A stretch of 64,000 bases of DNA from Prinsepia uniflora (GCA_032719365.1 CM064873.1:39099742-39163741); one strand, 5' to 3'; positions 35,182-48,034 are shown, counted from the stretch's first letter. Notes: a model not told the origin generated them from the sequence alone. Translations and numbers: made by a program.

Positions 35182-36267
35182 TGTCAGGACCCACCCCGGT
35201 TTCACCCCGAAACCCGAGGTAAATTCCGCTCCCGTCTGACTCCCCGACACAAAACTCAAGTAAAACTCACTCGAACCCAGACAGACGCAGGAGTAATTAC
35301 AAAATATCCCAATCTTATCGTTTACAGAGCATAGCACTAAATTACAAAGAAAAACAAAAAAACCGATAAAGTACACGCACACAGAAGCCTTTAACTCTCC
35401 TGGGATCCCTCACGTCACTTCTATGCCTTGGACACTGCCTCGACGTCAAGACCCCGCGCTAGCTCCACAACCTGGAGGGCAATTAAAACAGAAAATGTGA
35501 GTGGACCAGAAAGTACAAAAGTTCAAAAACCATTTTATAAGAAAACCGAGTTAAACCCTCCGTTTTGAAACCACATGCATAACCAACAGTTATAAACACA
35601 TTTATAAAAGAATCACTCTTAAACAGCATAAGAAACAGAAACACTATAAAATATCATAAGAAACCACAACATGAGTATCAGAAAACTGTATCATAAACCA
35701 TGAACATTAACTCATAAATGTCCCGATCAAACCTGCTGGATCTATCCGAGTCTTTAAACTCCCGAGTCTTTAAACTCAATCCAGGCCTTAATCATATCCG
35801 AGTCTTTAAACTCCCGAGTCTTTAAACTCAAGGCCTACGGGGGAAAAATCAATATATATCCGAGTCTTTAAACTCCCGAGTCTTTAAACTCAATCCGGGT
35901 CTTTAAACCCAATCCGGCCGGTCCCCCGTCACATATATCTGGGTCTTTAAACCCAATAATCAGATCCAGCAAATCCAATCCCACAATGACCAAAATACCC
36001 TTCTTTTTAGCACATTTTTATGGTTCTACCGAAACTTCCTAGACCCGTAACTCTCGCCTCGTAAGTCTGATGAACACGTGCCGCCTGTCATCGAACTCAG
36101 GACGACAAGAACTATCTAACCATCCTAGGTCAACCTACCAAAACTCGATTATTCGAAAAGTCAACTTTTTCCCCCTATTTTACCAAAATTACACTAATAC
36201 CCTCGACCTTCCGAACATCACAACTTAGTCACTCTACTAATTCCAATTCTCGGGATGGGTTGTTACA
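35182..36267 (-). mobile_element. third-level solo LTR with internal deletion, target duplication CTACT
   Basis: It opens TGTCAGGACCCACCCCGG and closes GGGATGGGTTGTTACA; CTACT flanks both sides (35,177-35,181 and 36,268-36,272). It belongs to the same family as the LTR it sits in but is only 1,086 bp, because the middle is missing from about 35,985. The terminal parts and the mini-hairpin array at about 35,745-35,955 are kept. A short LTR variant and a later deletion are both possible. Confidence 0.92.
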
Positions 36268-37488
36268 CTACTCCAAACACCTCGACACCGTCCCTAACCC
36301 GTCGACTTGAGCTCGAAACCAAAACCCAAACTGTCCCCTGTTTAGCAATCCGGCCAACCAGGTAACCCCCCGTCACAACAACCGCCTTAGACGACTCCTA
36401 GGACCTCCCTGAGTCTCACCTAACTCACCAAAAGCCTCGACTCACACTCAAAACCCACGACTTTGAGTTTAAAATTTGACTGCAAAACAAGGAAATTGAA
36501 AGAGGATGAGGAATTACCTGTACACCGACCACCGCCGTGAGCTCAATCGTGAGAACACGACTCCTCTAGTCCACCTCCGTCCTCTGGACACCTCCACCAG
36601 CCTCAATTGGTCCCTCACACGGCAGCACCACCGCTCGAACTCCTCTCTATTTTTCTGGTTTCCCCGTGAGCTCACACCTCGCACACACACTTACACCTCA
36701 CATCCCAACCTTCTCATTGTCTCCATCTCAATCTATGATCACTCTTCACTCACCAAACACACCAACACTCACGATCAACGTCCAACTCCCCTCAATTTTC
36801 TCTCAATCTCTCAGTCTCTGTTCTCTCTTCTTCGAACACACACACACGGCACACACGAACACTCAGCCTAAAATAATTGGACCGTGCACCCTAGAAGCCT
36901 CTAGCCAAGCCCCACGTGTCACAATCCTCCCCATTCTCTCACAAATGTCCCAATCTCAACCGTCCACTTGTCCCAATCTGTTGCACAATCCCCAATGTGC
37001 AGAAGACAAAAATGCCCTTCATTGAACCCAAAATTACAATAATGCCACTACCTTCCTGGACTCGTAACTCACACATCCTAACTCCGATGAATACATACCG
37101 CCTGTCATCGAACTCAGGACGACAAGATCTACCTAACGGTCCTAGGTCAACGTGTAAAAACCCAGTCGTACGAAAATTCAACTTTTCCCCCATATTTTAG
37201 CCAAATTACAAAAGTGCCCTCAACCTTCCGAACATCATATCTTCCTCATCGGATGTCGGAATCGGGCGTGCCACCTGACTACGGATTTGTGACGTCCCGA
37301 ACTACGTCACAGTCATCGGTCAATACCCAATTGATCGCTCGAACTAAAAGTCAACTATTGACCTAGACTAGGGGCAAAATCGTCATTCTACACCAACGGA
37401 CCTATCGGAACCAACTAACCACCGATTGAGCTCACTAACCCCATATTAATCACAGTCTTAACCCTAATTTTCGGGACGGGTCGTTACA
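36268..37488 (-). mobile_element. second-level solo LTR (part 3 of 3)
   Basis: It resumes with CTACT and ends TCGGGACGGGTCGTTACA, the reverse of TGTAACGACCCGTCCCGA. The conserved inverted TGACGT/ACGTCA block is near 37,290-37,310. The plus-strand frames seen here are not conserved and are not called genes. Confidence 0.9.
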
Positions 37489-39054
37489 CAATGGTCATAC
37501 TAAACCCCCATAATTTTCCCGAATTTTTAACTATTCTTAACCGAGCCCTAAACCTTCGGACATCCCGAAACATATCGAGATAATGTCCGATCGACTCGAA
37601 ACCAATGCCAAAATGTTTGTTACATCGATTACATCATTTCACATGTTGACAAATTCCCCAGACTACGCTCCGCGTGCCCTCACGCGCCTCCCAAAGGGGC
37701 TGCGCGTGGGAGCCACGCGCCTGCACCCAGTCATCATCTTCCTCGGGTAAACCCGGTCCGACCGATTCACGGTTCAGCTCGAACTGGCATGGCCGATTTA
37801 ATGTCTAATTCCAGTTCAATTTCATTCATTTTTCTTCTATTAGGTTCATCCAAACATATATGATCGATCTAGTTCATTAAAACGTGAAGGTAAAGCCAGT
37901 TTGTTACCTTTCAAATTTGCATACAATCGAACACGGTTCCATTTTCCAGTTTCCATATTCCTGGCGGCCACAAGTCTGGGTCTCAACCTTAAACAGTTTC
38001 TGGGACATCAAGCAACAAGTTTCAATCATCACAATCGATTAGCAAGCAGCAAATCACGATGTGCCATGTTTATGTTCAATCTTGTCACTTCTCAGGTTAC
38101 ACGGCCACCGTCCACGACGGGCCTCCAAGCCAAGCTCAATGGCTTCTAACATCCTTAGAAACATTGCCCAATTAATCAATTCAATCCTCAACCCCTAAAT
38201 CAAACTTCATTATTAAAGCATTCAAACAGGGGACTCACGGTTTTTACAAGTGTCTTACCTCCTTCCACCGCCGTGGGCGCCGCCGTGGCCTCCCTTATCA
38301 TCAGTTCAACTCCTTCTCTACCTTTCCTTCACCAGCCAAAAGCAATTTTTGAGAATCAAAGGAAACGGTAGGGTGGGTTTCTCACGACTCATTTTCTGTA
38401 CTCTGTTTTTTTCTCAAGAACGTGCAACCATGCACTTAAATTTGTTTAAGGCGGCTGAGGAAAGGTTCCACTGCCTTCCAGAGAGGGACAAATGTCCAGT
38501 TCTCTGTGGGAAAAACTTCCAAGATCAGCCATGTGTCCAAATTCAACTGGGCACTGATCCCAATGCCTCAAAAAGACAAAAATGCCTCTGCCTTCTCAAA
38601 TGACCATTTTGCCCCTCATATTCCTAGACCCGTAAATCCGTCGTCCGAACTCCAATTGTCTCATGCCGCCTGTCGTTGTATTTAGGAGATCGAGATCTAC
38701 CTAACGGTCCTCGAAATGCGTGACAATTCCATGCCGTATGAAAAGTCAACAATTTGCCCCTTTTTGCCCAAATTACCAAAATACCCACAAACTTCCGAAC
38801 ATCATAACTTTTTCCCCGAATGTCAGAATCGGACGTGCCACCTGTCTATGAACTCGTGACATCCCGAACTACGTCACAGTCATCGGTCAAAGTCTAATTG
38901 ACAGCCCGAAATAAAATTCAACCTTTTGCCCATTCTAGGGGTAAGATCGTCATTTCGCACCATCCGTCCGAAATCGCCCAACTAATCACCGATTAACTCA
39001 CTAATCTGTCATTAATCACTAATCTAATCCCGATTTCCGGGACGGGTCGTTACA
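37489..39054 (-). mobile_element. outer solo LTR (part 2 of 2)
   Basis: This continues the LTR opened at 29,205 and ends GGGACGGGTCGTTACA, followed by the second CCATA. It contains the GC hairpin at 37,702-37,720 and the conserved block near 38,857-38,880. Confidence 0.9.
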
Positions 39055-39885
39055 CCATAAACTCGAATATATAAAATAATTATTAATTAGGAATAATATT
39101 TCAACTCGACCCAAACCTAAATGAGTATATGGTGGAAAGAAAAGTGTTCCAGACCTGAATGACTATTTAGGCTCATAATATGCAGGTTGGTTGATGTGTG
39201 GTGTGAACTATGGATGGTAGAAAAATACTAAGATAATGTCTAAAGCATCCATAGTTAGTTAAGCACTCCACTTTGGTTGGCTTTTTGGGTTTTATTCTAA
39301 GTCATTGCTGCGTCCACTATTACTACTTAAGAGCTTTAGAAGAAGATGAAATATGATTTGTGTTATAAAGTCTTCCTATTTTTTTTTTGTATGGTCTTTT
39401 TTTATGGATACAATTTGGTTGGGTACCAATTGGTGGTCTTAGTCTCATATTTAAATTTGTTAACACTCCTCATAGACCCATTATTTTCTCCAATAGAGAG
39501 CTATTAGGTTAGACAAGTGATGCAGTTTTTGTTCATTGTTTATCATTAGCACTCCCTCCCTATCATCAGCTTTTGTTCAATCTCCTTGAGACGTCAGCAA
39601 TAGTGATATCATGCAACTATAACTTGGATAAGTATATTATCATTGGGCTATATTATCATTGGATTGTTTCCTCTTTCTGATAATATCATTGGATTATATT
39701 AATAAAAATAATTCAGCAAATTGTAAAATCCCTCTTTCGTGATGGGTTGTGAGGAATGATCACCTCCAACCTTCATGTCAGTCGTGAGATGACAAATTTG
39801 ACCATCGCCCATCCTATTCGTCTCATCTGTATGAAGTTGCTGGCCTATGCAGTGAACTTTGAAGACCACCATGGCTCGGACTGAG
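39055..39885. other. AT-rich intergenic DNA, no gene seen
   Basis: After the CCATA duplication the sequence is AT-rich and looks like ordinary intergenic DNA up to the next LTR. A 78-codon minus-strand frame at 39,699-39,935 crosses the likely LTR start and is not recognised. Confidence 0.45.
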
Positions 39886-41275
39886 TGTGAGCCCCGGCCC
39901 GAAAATCCTAACCAACTCGATGGGTGGAAACCCAACTAGGTAAGCTCGTTTTTATGAGAAGGTAATCTCGATTCTTTGGACGTTTAGGGCTTCAATCTAG
40001 ACTAATTACTCACCTTCTTGGGTGAGAGGCTCGATCATAGGCGACATTGTTGGAGTTGCAGGACTATGGTGGCTGCGACCACATGTGACCTTCTAAGCAG
40101 GGAGCCCAACCGCACTTATCTTCATGGCGTCGACGTTGTGAATCCACTAGAATCATCTATGAGCCACGAGGGCTAATCTTCCACGATAGCGATGATCGAC
40201 CCGCTTAGGACCCGATGCTGACTTGAGTGGATTGATGGCACCAGCGAGGTATTATCGAACCCACTAAACCTCTAAATATGTGTTCCTAGGTCGTGCTGGT
40301 ATTAACCCATCAATCTCTTGTTGCATTTGTGTGAGGAACGAAAAATGTGGACGTCGTCAAAGTTGTTAAATATAGACTTTTCCGACCATTTAATGACCAA
40401 GACAGGTAGCTTTTGAGCCTCAAACTTCGATTTTCGTAATCCTCGCGAAAAGTAGATGATGATAGACTATTTACATGTCAAATTTGGACTATATTTGAGG
40501 GAGATAAGCCTCTCTGGAAAATCAAATTTTCCGGCGAGTTTTCCATTTCCCTACTGCCAAGGACGGCGGCGCTGGCAGTGGTCCGGCCGCCTTCTCCAGC
40601 GATGCTTTGGCGACGACTAGTAAACGGTCAACGCCGTTAAGTCAACTATTAGTTTTAACAGTTAACTAACAGAATAGTATTCTAAGGAATTTCCAGAATG
40701 CGGGTGTGCTTATTTTGGGACGTTTTCGAGCCGTTCGAGCACGTTCTAAGCCCATTTTAACATCTTTTAATCCAATCTAAGTGAGATTTCTTATTCTTTT
40801 ACTTGGAATTCAAATAGTAATCTGATGATTCGAATTATTTAGGATTTGGGACGAGTTTGAGCATACACAATTTGACACGTCGAGTGATTTCGACTCCCCA
40901 ACTAGTTAGTGAGCGGACCCCCTTCCCTAAAGTGGTTTTATATTATTTACTACTCGCACATTTTACGATGTTTGCACAGTTGATAATTGTTGAGCATGCA
41001 TGACTTATTATGTGATGATTATGGCATATGATTGGGGTGTATATTTTACTATGCGTATCTGGTTATGTTGGCATGCTATGATATATATATATATATATAG
41101 ATCGTTGAACATGCATAATGTATGTATCGTGTCACATGTTACATTGCATATGAATCCCCGGGGCATTGATGAGATTGTGGTGTTTTGAACCCACTTAGGA
41201 GTCGCTAGTATCTAGTACCCGTGTGTAAGGCCACAGACTAGCCTCCACGTGACTGTTCTCCAGTGCCGCTTATAA
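39886..41275 (+). mobile_element. LTR of the second group (part 1), host of nested insertions
   Basis: A start at TGTGAGCCCCGGCCCG (39,886) is likely. From about 40,860 on it matches the minus-strand LTR at 12,456-14,012. It is interrupted at 41,275 by a solo LTR with TSD TATAA, resumes at 43,898-44,355, and resumes again at 47,958-48,034. The left boundary is inferred from its LTR-like opening bases only. Confidence 0.6.
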
Positions 41276-43897
41276 TGTAACGATCCGAACCGAGAATAAT
41301 AATATTTTAATGTAAAAAGACTATTTTGCCCTTGAAGGGGGGAAACTTTGACTTTTGACCCGGGAAACAATTTGGACTTTGACCCATGACTATGACGTAG
41401 GTCGGGATGTCACGAATCCGTAGACAGGCGGCACGCCGAAATCGGAGTTCGTATGAAGAAGTTATGGTCAAGGAAGCGTTTTAGCGGAATTTACGAACCG
41501 AGAACAACGGAATAAAATATTAATTTATTACGAGAATCCGTGTCAACCTAATATTTAAATCAAACTAGTGGATTGGTGACAAGTGTCACCCATCCAAGCC
41601 TACACTATTCCCATAAAGCAACTTACACTATTTAATCCATTTTATATTATTTATTTTTCCCTCCAATTGTTTCCAGCCATTGGATTTCTGACCAAAATGC
41701 ATCCTAGCCCTTCCTTTCTTTTGATTTTTCCTTGTTCATGCACGATCTCTGTCTTTCTCCCAAACACACACAAACACACATACAGCCCCCCCACAACCCG
41801 TGCTTCTTCTTCCATTTTCTCTCGACCAAGGCGATCAAACCAGCCATCCTCATCCCACCAGACGACCACCCACAGCACCACCATCATCTGCTCACCATCA
41901 CCGTGCAACACCGGCAACCACCAGCCCATTTCCCTGCCCCGAACGGCCGTCCAAAAACATGACCCGAAACACCAAGGAAACGGGTCCAAGAAGCAAACCG
42001 TGACAACCACACCACCTCGACGCGGGGGAAGCTCCAGTCTGCACCGTGAGGACCCCAAGAGCTTAACTAGACGACGGCGCGGCCTGCGGCGGCGACACGG
42101 CGCCGGTAAGGTCGAAAACCCGAGAACCCGTTTTGATCCTCTGTTTCGAACCAACGTGTTTTAGTGCTAGGAAATTGATTGTGTGATGTTAGAAATGTCC
42201 TAGGGTGAGAGACGAGTTGATCAGGACCGGTTTGGACGACGGACACGGCGTGGATCACCGGAGAAGACGATCGGACGTTGGCCGTGAGTTTCAGTGACGA
42301 ACTGGTGAGTTTTCTCCCGTTTTCTTTCTAGTTTGAGGTTGTAGAACCATAGAACAGACCTAGACGACCCTATAGGGATGAACCCCGTCGAAAATGGTGG
42401 CCGGAATTGTACGGTGGAATCGGGTTAAGTCGTGGGTCGACGGCGACCCGGTTCCAGTCAAACGGGTCTGACCCGGTACTGTAGCATGATGACGTCATCA
42501 TGCTGACGTCACTTCTGACGTCATGATGACGTCATCCTGTCAGATATTGTCAGACCAGGGACCAATCAGAACATGCCACGTGTCACCTGACAAGTGTCAG
42601 TGATGACGTCATGCTGACGTCAGCATGACGTCACTGCTGACGTCAGCAGTACTGTAGCAGCGTTGACCCACGCGTTGACCAGGCGCGTGGGGGCGCGTGT
42701 GAACAGTGATTTTGGTGGGGCCGGTACCATTTTCAAGGTTTTGACGATACGGATCCAATGGAGGTGGTTTCGTGTCGATCGAAGATCGTTATGTTAATCA
42801 AAATGGGGTTTGAAGCACCGGGAATAGTGCCCGGGATGCGATTTTGAGGCGGATCTGTTCTAGGGTCTTGATATTGATATTATAGGGTCCTTAAGTAACC
42901 CTCAGGAATAATAATACAGGTTTATAGAGATCGTTGAGCAGCAAGGACCGAGTGTGAGTGGGCTGTTTGATTTATAAAAGGCTTGCATGCATAAACTGTT
43001 TTACTATTTCCACTGATGAGTCTTATGAACTGTTTATATATGGTATGTTTTGGGCATGAGACCCGTCTGGATTATATGTGGATTTTGTTTGGGATGTCCG
43101 GGGGACATAGGGTAAACTATAATGTTATTGTACTGTACTTTCCTACCTGTGTATATTGTCTCCTCCAGGGAGGGTCGTTGGCCTGGGTGGACCCTGGAGT
43201 AGTCACGGGGCTCTGACAGAGTGGAGTTGACCCCCGTTGGGCTGCTTACTCTCAGGAAAGCATGTTTATATACCTCGGGCAGTGACCGGGATACCGGGAG
43301 CTGATGTACCTAGAGAGTCTCGGGTGTGAGACCCTGAGTGGCAACGCGTAGCCTTAGAACCGTGACATCATTTGGGTTGGGTTTTACAGTGCACTGATAT
43401 GTTAGTTTCACCTTACGATTATTATTGTGGTTCATTTGTTATGATTTCATTATAATATTATGTTTTCACTGCATGCAAGATTTGGAAAATGGATGGGTAA
43501 AACCTTATGATTATTTTATTATTAAATTGATTTCTAAACTGTTATTTTTGGCCCACTCACCCTTGTTTTACTGACCCCTCCAGACCCTGACACGGAAATA
43601 GAGGAGGAGGACCCGGAGGAGGAGGCAGAGGTTTAGTTTTCCTAGCTGTACACCTGTACACCCACTTGTGGGTAGGTTGAGCACCGAATAAATGTACTTT
43701 GACTAGTGTGCTCACATGTTGTATTTTACTTTCCCTTGTCTGACAGTATCACTTTAAACACTGTGATTGTACGTTATCTATCTATTTAAGTCTTCGGTTT
43801 TTATTTAAGGGTAATTTTGGTATGTTTAGAGTCATTGTCAGACGGGAGCGGGGCACGTCCCCGGGTGGTCCCAGTGGGATTGGGACGGGTCCTGTCA
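41276..43897 (+). mobile_element. solo LTR with perfect target duplication TATAA
   Basis: It starts TGTAACGATCCGAACC, ends GGGTCCTGTCA, and is flanked by TATAA at 41,271-41,275 and 43,898-43,902. Length is 2,622 bp with no internal region. It is related to the 5' LTR at 14,253-16,873. It carries a dense cluster of TGACGTCA sites at 42,489-42,656. Frames within it, including the 193-codon one at 41,583, are not conserved in the related LTR and are not called genes. Confidence 0.95.
42489..42656 (+). promoter_or_regulatory. eight TGACGTCA palindromes in 170 bp (bZIP/TGA sites)
   Basis: Four TGACGTCA copies lie in 42,489-42,540 and four in 42,603-42,655, separated by 3-6 bases within each group. 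TGACGTCA is the ideal binding palindrome for plant TGA-type bZIP factors, which act in salicylate and stress responses. Related LTRs have fewer intact copies at 4,697 and 15,398. Enhancer function is inference. Confidence 0.7.
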
Positions 43898-44355
43898 TAT
43901 AATATTAGTTAAAGTGCATCAGCTTGTTCCCTGAGCTCTAGGGGACATGATGGTGCAAGGCACCCAGCTTTCACGTGGTCGTGGTACCGAGTAAGGATAC
44001 TTAGTGTATGTTACGAGTGTGAGACTTGAGGTGACTCATGAGCTATTATGACGTTGGTTGATATTGAGACATATTTATGGTTTCGACATGTCTCATCTGA
44101 TTGCATCGTTTAAAAATTATTATCAAATGATTGATATAATATTCCTCATATTACGTGCAAGTATGTTATAAATTTTTTGGGGTTTCTACTAAAACGAGGG
44201 GTTAATTGTTGTTTATTGAAAATGGTTTTACACTGGAATAACAACTAAGTCCACTCACCTTTGTATTTTAAGCCCATCAGGTATCTATGGCGCGTACGTA
44301 CTTTAAGAAGTTCGGATCCTGCTCTGACACTCACTCCTAGGCGTGGGGTGAAGCT
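43898..44355 (+). mobile_element. LTR of the second group (part 2)
   Basis: It follows the TATAA duplication and matches the reverse of 12,660-13,110, such as the ACGAGGGGTTAA...TTTATTGAAAATG segment. It ends AAGCT where the next LTR begins. Confidence 0.8.
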
Positions 44356-47300
44356 TGTAACGACCTGTCCCGAAATCCAGGATTAGATTAGAAATTAATC
44401 ATGATTAGTTGGGGTTAATCGGTCATTAGCTGGGCGAGTTCGGACGAACGATGCAAAATGACCGTTTTACCCCTAGTCGTGGGTAAAACGTTGACTTTTA
44501 ATTCGGGCGGTCAAATGGACTTTGACCGATGACCGTGACGTAGTTTTGTACGTCACGAGTTCATTGACAGCTGGCACGATCGATTCCGACGTTCGAGGTG
44601 GAAGTTATGACGTTCGGAAGTCCAAGGGCATTTTCGTAATTTGGTCAAAAAGGGGAAAATGTCGACTTTTTGACTGGGACGCCCGATGGCCGAGGACCAT
44701 TAGGAAGGTCTCGATGCCCTGAGTTCGTAGACAGCCGGCACGCGTCAATCGGAGTTCGGATGACCAAGTTACGGGTCTAGATGCGTGAGGGGCATTTTGG
44801 TAATTTATCAAATGAGGGTAAAATGGTAATTTTGGCTGCAGATTGTGAGACAGCCGTGTATGGTGCTGGGCTCTTCTCAGAAAACAGAGCATGGGTGGAT
44901 TTGTTTATGAAACAAAATGCTTGGGCTTAGTGTTAGCAATTGTTTATGCATAATGAGGTGTTTTGGGCAGAAAACGGGTACACATTACTGGGTAGGTATT
45001 TGGAGACAGTGTGGGTGTTGTCTAGAGGACAGAGCACCATTTGTTTGTTCTGATTTGTTTAACTGGGTGAGAGATCAGAATTGGAGGTGGCAGGGCACAG
45101 GTATGGTTTGTTTATGCAGCAGATTGGTTGGGCTGTGTGTATTGGATTGTTTATACGACTGAGTGGATTGATCAGAGCATGGGGGGGCTGGTTTTTGCCC
45201 TGAGTGGGAGGCAGCCGTGCTCTGTGAATGCGTTGAGCAGGGACAGAGAGGGAGAGCCGACTTTGTTCAGTGTGTGATCGAGTGGTACTTGTGCCTGTAC
45301 TCAGAGAAGGTAGAGGTGCTGGTATTTAGGTATGAGGGTGCACAATTGCGGGCTGGTGACTTCAAAACATTGTGGGTGTCTCTGAGGGAAAAACAGAGTG
45401 TGAGAACAGGTTAGTCATTCTTCCATTAGAACAAGTCAGGTGTGAGTTAGAAGCAGGGTGAGTGAGTGATCAGAGTCGAGTTGTGTGGTGTAGTGGAATG
45501 ACTGAGTGAAAATACACCCAGAAACCCGAAAACCGTCCCTGGGAAATTTCAAATTCAAAAACCCAATTTAGGCCAGCCCAAGTCCAATTAAGGTTCGAAT
45601 GAGCTTTCTGGGACCTTCCTTAGTCGATCGAAGTCAAGAAAGTTGAAATTCGAAGCTCGCGGAGCCATGATCAGACTTGACAATATTTCAGAAATCACAA
45701 GCTTGTGTTCGTGCAATTGGAGGTAAGCTCTTGCAAAATTGATTTATCATCTTCTAAGTAAGTCTACGGTGCTTCCCAACTAATCAATTAAGGAAATGGG
45801 TAACTTTGTGGTGAACGGGGACGATGAACCTTGATTAGAACTTGGGATCGATTGATTTAGTTTTAGGCCGTGACAACTGAAATGGATGTCACAGACCTTT
45901 AATTAAGTTCATTGTGATGTTATTTGAGGGTTCAATTGAAGGAATTGGATGTTGTATCGCAGGGATTGAACCGGGTCGAACACACGGTCGCAAACCCATT
46001 ACAGTGGGATCGGGTGAGGAATGTGAACAGTGTCCGCACTGTAGCAGGCGCGTGAGTCTCACGCGCACCCACTCACGGCGGAGCGTGAGGGCGCGTGGAC
46101 CCGATTTTCGAGGTAAGTCCAACACGACTTTTATCATACAATGTAACGAACATTTTAACATTGGTTTCGAATTTATCGGACACCGTTTCGATGTTGTTTC
46201 GAGGGTCCGAAGGTTTATGTTACGTTTTTAATTAACGTTTAATTTCTGGAAAATTATGGAAAATTAGTATGATGTTATTCGGGTCCTTAGTAACACTAAA
46301 CAATGTTTTCAGATAGGATTTGAGACTTCTGGAAAATTATCGAGAATTACGGAAATACGTGCAGCGCAAAATCGAGCATTATGAACGGTGTGTGAGTGGA
46401 CGTTGCTTTCAAAATTTAATGCATGCATAAATATTTCTATGATTTCTATGGTTATGATTATGACTTGAGATGATTTCGATTTCCGTATTTATACGTATTT
46501 TTTATATGCATACGAAATTGCACGTATTTCAAGACTATGGTCCCCCTTATGTTTTGATGATGGTTTCATGAATGATTTTATGTGATTTGTGCGTATTATG
46601 TTTTTAAGTTGTTTGATTGCGATTGTGAGTATGGTTTATGGTGTTGACACAGATTTCGAGGTTTTTCACGGATTTGCACGTTCTACGAGATTTCGAGTAT
46701 GTTGTGGTTTGATCGTGATTTTGGTGATTTGATTATGGTTTTGATGTCTTGACCTTGAGATTTGAAATATGAGGTGTTTTCAAGGATTTAAAACGGATTT
46801 TGAAAAAGGAGATTTCGGGCTTGATGCTCGGGGCATAAAAGTAATTTTGATGAACGAGATTTCGGTTTTCGGAAGTTTGAAAATGGATTCTTGGTTTGGG
46901 TTCGGGATGATGTGTCCGGATGCCGGCTTACGGAATCATTATTGCGAATTCGAATTCGAGAATGGGTAATGGTTCATAAAAGTAATTTGATATGATTATG
47001 TACGCCCCGTTTTAATGATGATTTGATTATGTTTTGTGAAGTAAGATTTGGGGATTTGAATGTGGAAATTCGGACATGAGTCCTATTATGACAAAATGTG
47101 ATTTCGGGATGGATCCCGAGTTGTTGTGATTGAAAACTGTTTTGGGTTTAAAGACCCGTTGAAAACTGTTTTGGGTTTAAAGACCCGGTGCTGTTGCTGG
47201 AGCACGTTTTGAGTTTAAAGACTCGGTTAATTGATGACGGGGGCGGGCCCGAAATTGGATTTAAAGACCCGAATTGAGATTAAAGACTCGTGAGTTTAAA

Positions 47301-47957
47301 GACTCGGTTATTATGATACCCCCGAGGCCTATTGATTATGTTTTGAGTTTAAAGACTCGTTGATATCCGGGGAAGGCCTGATTATGCGCATGGTTTTGAG
47401 TTTAAAGATTCAGGCACAATTGATATCCAGGAAAATGTGTGACTTGTGATTTATTGTTAGTTTCTGATGTTTCGGATGTGTGGGGCAGTGGCCCGGTTTT
47501 AGGTTGATGGATTTGGATTATGTTGTATGCTCGGATTTGATTCATGGTTTTGGGCTGAGGCCCGGTGTTCATGATTGCGGGCTAAGACCCGATGGTTGAG
47601 AAAGTAAAAATGATTTTGAAATTTCATACACGGTTTTTCTTATGTTGAAAATGTAACAGATTGCGAAATGATTTTCGAAAGCATGCATTGGTTTTACGTG
47701 GAGGGTAGAAATGTATTTCCGTAACTGTTTTATAAACTGATTTATTTTTGTCGACTCACACCTTTTGGTTTTTATTGACCCTCCAGGTCGTGGCGCGTTG
47801 ATCGAGGCTGACCGTGAGGCGGAGGCATAAGTAAGTACGCGTGTGGCTATCCCTGGTTCGGCAAGCACTGAGGGTAAGTGGGGATTTTCAGTCGACTTGC
47901 CAGACGGGAGCAGGACCGGGCACGGTCATTATTGTCCCTCCGGGGGCGTTCCTGTCA
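44356..47957 (+). mobile_element. solo LTR, near-matching duplication AAGCT/AGGCT
   Basis: It starts TGTAACGACCTGTCCCG and ends GCGTTCCTGTCA. AAGCT precedes it and AGGCT follows it. The host LTR continues on both sides when compared with the copy at 12,456-14,012, which confirms a real insertion even with one changed base. Length is 3,602 bp with no internal region. It shares its family with 8,667-11,741. It contains the GC hairpin at 46,048-46,066 and the mini-hairpin array at about 47,145-47,410. Confidence 0.88.
47145..47410 (+). repeat. array of 14-nt mini-hairpins (TTTAAAG loop)
   Basis: Eight units, with arms GGGT/ACCC (two), GAGT/ACTC (three), and imperfect variants starting GGAT or GAGA or ending ATTC. 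The loop TTAAAG is nearly constant. Confidence 0.85.
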
Positions 47958-48034
47958 AGGCTGATAGAATCATCGGGGTATTAAAAGGTAAAGTTGTTGT
48001 GTATGATCATCGATTAATTACGTCGATACTGTAA
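47958..48034 (+). mobile_element. LTR of the second group (part 3)
   Basis: A 77-bp piece between two insertions. It aligns with the reverse of about 12,575-12,645, including the GGTAAA...TGTATG(A/G)TCATC(A/G)ATTAATT segment, so it belongs to the element opened near 39,886. TGTAA before 48,035 is the candidate target duplication of the next element. Confidence 0.8.

Noticed and set aside
36506..37200. Overlapping 94-121 codon plus-strand frames
   Set aside because: They are antisense in an LTR and are not kept in the same LTR family at 48,035-50,947.
41583..42164. 193-codon plus-strand frame and a 167-codon antisense frame in the solo LTR
   Set aside because: Low-complexity Ser/Thr/Pro-rich composition, location within a solo LTR, and no matching frame in the related LTR at 14,253-16,873.
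46041..46066. GCGCGTGA hairpin as a Rho-independent terminator
   Set aside because: The sequence is plant nuclear DNA and no T tract follows; it is treated as an LTR hairpin.
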